In this document: one piece after another, positions 38,666-39,910 of the stretch | Position numbering within the stretch: the stretch's first letter is position 1 | Layout of the letters: every line of letters starts with the position of its first letter | NCBI GenBank assembly: GCA_031180595.1 | Contig: JAPSLQ010000010.1 | Span: forward strand, 1 to 39,910 | Length of the DNA stretch: 39,910 nt | Reading direction: 5' to 3' | DNA from: Isoptericola sp. | GTDB taxonomy: Bacteria > Actinomycetota > Actinomycetes > Actinomycetales > Cellulomonadaceae | Notes under the pieces: model-generated | Databases searched by the model: none | What the model saw: the letters and a program-made list of their open reading frames with translations, nothing else | Told to the model about the DNA's origin: nothing | Translations under genes and position numbers: made by a program

Positions 38666-38671
38666 GGCGCC

Positions 38672-39202
38672 ATGGATCTCACCCGCCCTTACCCACCGCA
38701 CCCGTACTCGCTGCTGCCCGAGGTCGCGTCGTTCACCCTGACCAGCCCGGACGTCACCGACGGCGAACGGCTCGCGGTCGACTTCACGGTCGACGGCGAC
38801 GGCGTGTCACCGGCACTGGAGTGGTCCGGCTTCCCCGAGGGCACGCAGTCGTTCGTCGTGAGCTGCTTCGACCCGGACGCGCCCACGCCGTCCGGTTACT
38901 GGCACTGGAACATGGTGGACGTGCCGAGGTCGGTCACGTCGCTGCCGCGCGGAGCGGGCGCGGCGGACGGGTCGGGCCTGCCCGACGGCGCGTACCACGT
39001 CCGCACCGACGGCCGCACGCCCGGCTTCGAGGGCGCCGCTCCCCCGCCCGGGGACCGCGAGCACCGGTACGTCTTCGCGGTGCAGGCGCTCGACGTTCCC
39101 GAGCTCGGTGTCGGACCCGAGGCGACCAGCGCACAGGTGGCCTTCAACGCGGTGTTCCACACCCTGGCCCGGGCCGTCCTCGTCGGCACCTACCAGCGGT
39201 GA
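38672..39202 (+). CDS. YbhB/YbcL-family (PEBP, Raf kinase inhibitor-like) protein
   Basis: A 176-residue phosphatidylethanolamine-binding-protein family member. FTLTSPDVTDGERLAVDFTVDGDGVSPALEWSGFPEGTQSFVVSCFDPDAPTPSGYWHWNMVDVP holds the DPDAP-x-W-H-W anion-binding pocket, and the C-terminal HRYVFAVQALDVPEL is the second motif. It has no signal peptide. Function in bacteria is not settled; ligand binding or protease/kinase modulation has been proposed for relatives. Its stop overlaps the start of the YbaK-type gene (GTGA), so both are made together. Confidence 0.93.
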   Translation: MDLTRPYPPHPYSLLPEVASFTLTSPDVTDGERLAVDFTVDGDGVSPALEWSGFPEGTQSFVVSCFDPDAPTPSGYWHWNMVDVPRSVTSLPRGAGAADGSGLPDGAYHVRTDGRTPGFEGAAPPPGDREHRYVFAVQALDVPELGVGPEATSAQVAFNAVFHTLARAVLVGTYQR

Positions 39203-39768
39203 GCGGGCTGCCGACGCTCGGCGACCTCGCCTGGGCACCCGCCCTGGACCATCCGGAGCTCCTCGCCGCGCCCGTGCGCGACGCGCTGCGCGCGTGGGCC
39301 GCGCAGGACGGGCGGGTCGCCGGGCAGGTCGCCGTGGCCGAGATCGACCCCGACCACGCGGACACCGCCACGCTCAACGACGTGCACGGGCTGCCGCCCG
39401 AGGCGTCGGCCAACTGCGTCGTCGTGGCGGGCCGGCGCGGCGACGTCGAGCGCATCGCGGCGTGCGTCGTGACCGCGACGACGTTCGCCGACGTCAACAC
39501 CCGCGTGCGCAAGCTGCTCGACGCGCGCAAGGCCTCGTTCCTGCCGATGGACCGGGCGACGACCGAGTCAGGCATGGAGTACGGGGGCATCACGCCCGTG
39601 GGCCTGCCGGCGGGCTGGCGCGTGCTCGTGGACGCGAGGTTGGCCGAGCCCGGTGCACCGGCCCTCATGGGTTCGGGCGTGCGCCGCTCGAAGCTGCTCA
39701 TGCCCGGTGAGCTGCTGTGCGCGATGCCCGGTGTCGAGGTGGTCGAGGGGCTCGGCATCGAGCGCTGA
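39199..39768 (+). CDS. YbaK/EbsC-family aminoacyl-tRNA deacylase
   Basis: A 189-residue protein of the YbaK/ProX group, which hydrolyses mischarged tRNAs such as Cys- or Ala-tRNA(Pro). ASANCVVVAGRRGDVERIAACVVTATTFADVNTRVRKLLDARKASFLPMDRATTESGMEYGGITPVGLP contains the catalytic-lysine region and the GGI-x-P-x-G loop. GSGVRRSKLLMPGELL is the closing motif. An N-terminal extension of about 50 residues precedes the core. GTG at 39199 overlaps the PEBP stop. The exact tRNA specificity is not evident from sequence. Confidence 0.9.
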   Translation: MSGLPTLGDLAWAPALDHPELLAAPVRDALRAWAAQDGRVAGQVAVAEIDPDHADTATLNDVHGLPPEASANCVVVAGRRGDVERIAACVVTATTFADVNTRVRKLLDARKASFLPMDRATTESGMEYGGITPVGLPAGWRVLVDARLAEPGAPALMGSGVRRSKLLMPGELLCAMPGVEVVEGLGIER

Positions 39769-39770
39769 CG

Positions 39771-39910
39771 TCAGCGCAGGGCGGCGGCGAGCTTGCGTGC
39801 CGCCGAGCCCGCGCTCTCGCTCGCGGTCGGTCCGAGGGCGGCCAGGCTGGACAGCAGGGCGGCGATCTCCGGCAGGTCCAGCTCGACCGACGCGCGCAGC
39901 CTCGCGCGCG
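39771..39910 (-). CDS. 3' end of an unidentified gene cut by the window edge
   Basis: The last 46 codons of a minus-strand gene, ending with a TGA at 39771-39773. The translation, RARLRASVELDLPEIAALLS followed by SLAALGPTASESAG and SAARKLAAALR, is amphipathic, helical and of normal codon use with GC-rich third positions, so it reads as real coding sequence. The family cannot be told from this piece. It converges on the YbaK gene with a 2-base gap. Confidence 0.6.
   Translation of the reverse strand, partial: RARLRASVELDLPEIAALLSSLAALGPTASESAGSAARKLAAALR

Noticed and set aside
1-39910. Mobile elements, prophage, CRISPR arrays, toxin-antitoxin or secondary-metabolite clusters
   Set aside because: No transposase, integrase, direct-repeat array, or clustered biosynthetic or defence genes were seen; gene content and composition look uniformly chromosomal.

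Overview
The window is very GC-rich DNA with about 37 protein genes, one tRNA and almost no non-coding space, and it looks chromosomal. The organism is most likely an actinomycete of the Cellulomonas/Micrococcales type. The evidence is a mycothiol biosynthesis gene (mshC), an actinobacterial PAC2 protein, a DUF5703 protein, an imuA'-imuB-dnaE2 mutasome behind a CGAAC-N4-GTTCG type LexA box, many GTG starts with 4-base GTGA stop/start overlaps, and many starts placed 6-8 bases after a TANNNT box, the pattern of leaderless mRNAs. I see no insertion sequence, phage gene, CRISPR array or rRNA. The genus is inference.

Left part (1-15.3 kb): an extended SDR fused to a helical C-terminal domain; a classical SDR; a pfkB kinase-surE-PAC2 run converging on mshC; uppP; an aldo/keto reductase; a small acidic protein; DUF5703; a fructosamine-kinase-like protein; an unknown membrane-anchored protein downstream of a zinc alcohol/formaldehyde dehydrogenase; a short RecQ helicase with a Tudor-like tail; and a TetR regulator divergent from an epoxide hydrolase, sharing an unusually perfect nested operator.

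Middle (15.3-27.8 kb): on the minus strand, an ABC-F protein with an attenuator-like leader (12-codon peptide plus two competing hairpins), an M3 peptidase and a GTGA-coupled M20 peptidase; then a GNAT acetyltransferase, an AI-2E family transporter and tRNA-Leu(GAG) with a strong terminator. On the plus strand follow a GH15 glycosidase overlapping a glucose dehydrogenase (possibly a release-then-oxidise pair), a YdjM-like membrane protein, and a compact three-gene unit: a DUF6529-like membrane protein, a membrane-anchored acidic protein and a 30-residue membrane microprotein, each joined by a GTGA overlap. A broken glyoxalase (VOC) tail lies just after it.

Right part (27.8-39.9 kb): a RIO1-type kinase, a lipoprotein, a GNAT protein, an SRPBCC-ArsR pair with an operator, a secreted glycerophosphodiester phosphodiesterase, the SOS mutagenesis operon, a FabG-like SDR divergent from it, a PEBP-family protein coupled to a YbaK-type deacylase, and the 3' end of an unidentified gene cut by the window edge.

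The best candidates for something undescribed are the three-gene membrane unit at 26.5-27.5 kb, the ABC-F leader at 20.28-20.45 kb, the SDR/helical-bundle fusion at the left end, and the nested palindromic operator at 14.08-14.13 kb. All functional statements rest on reading motifs by eye; no database search was run.
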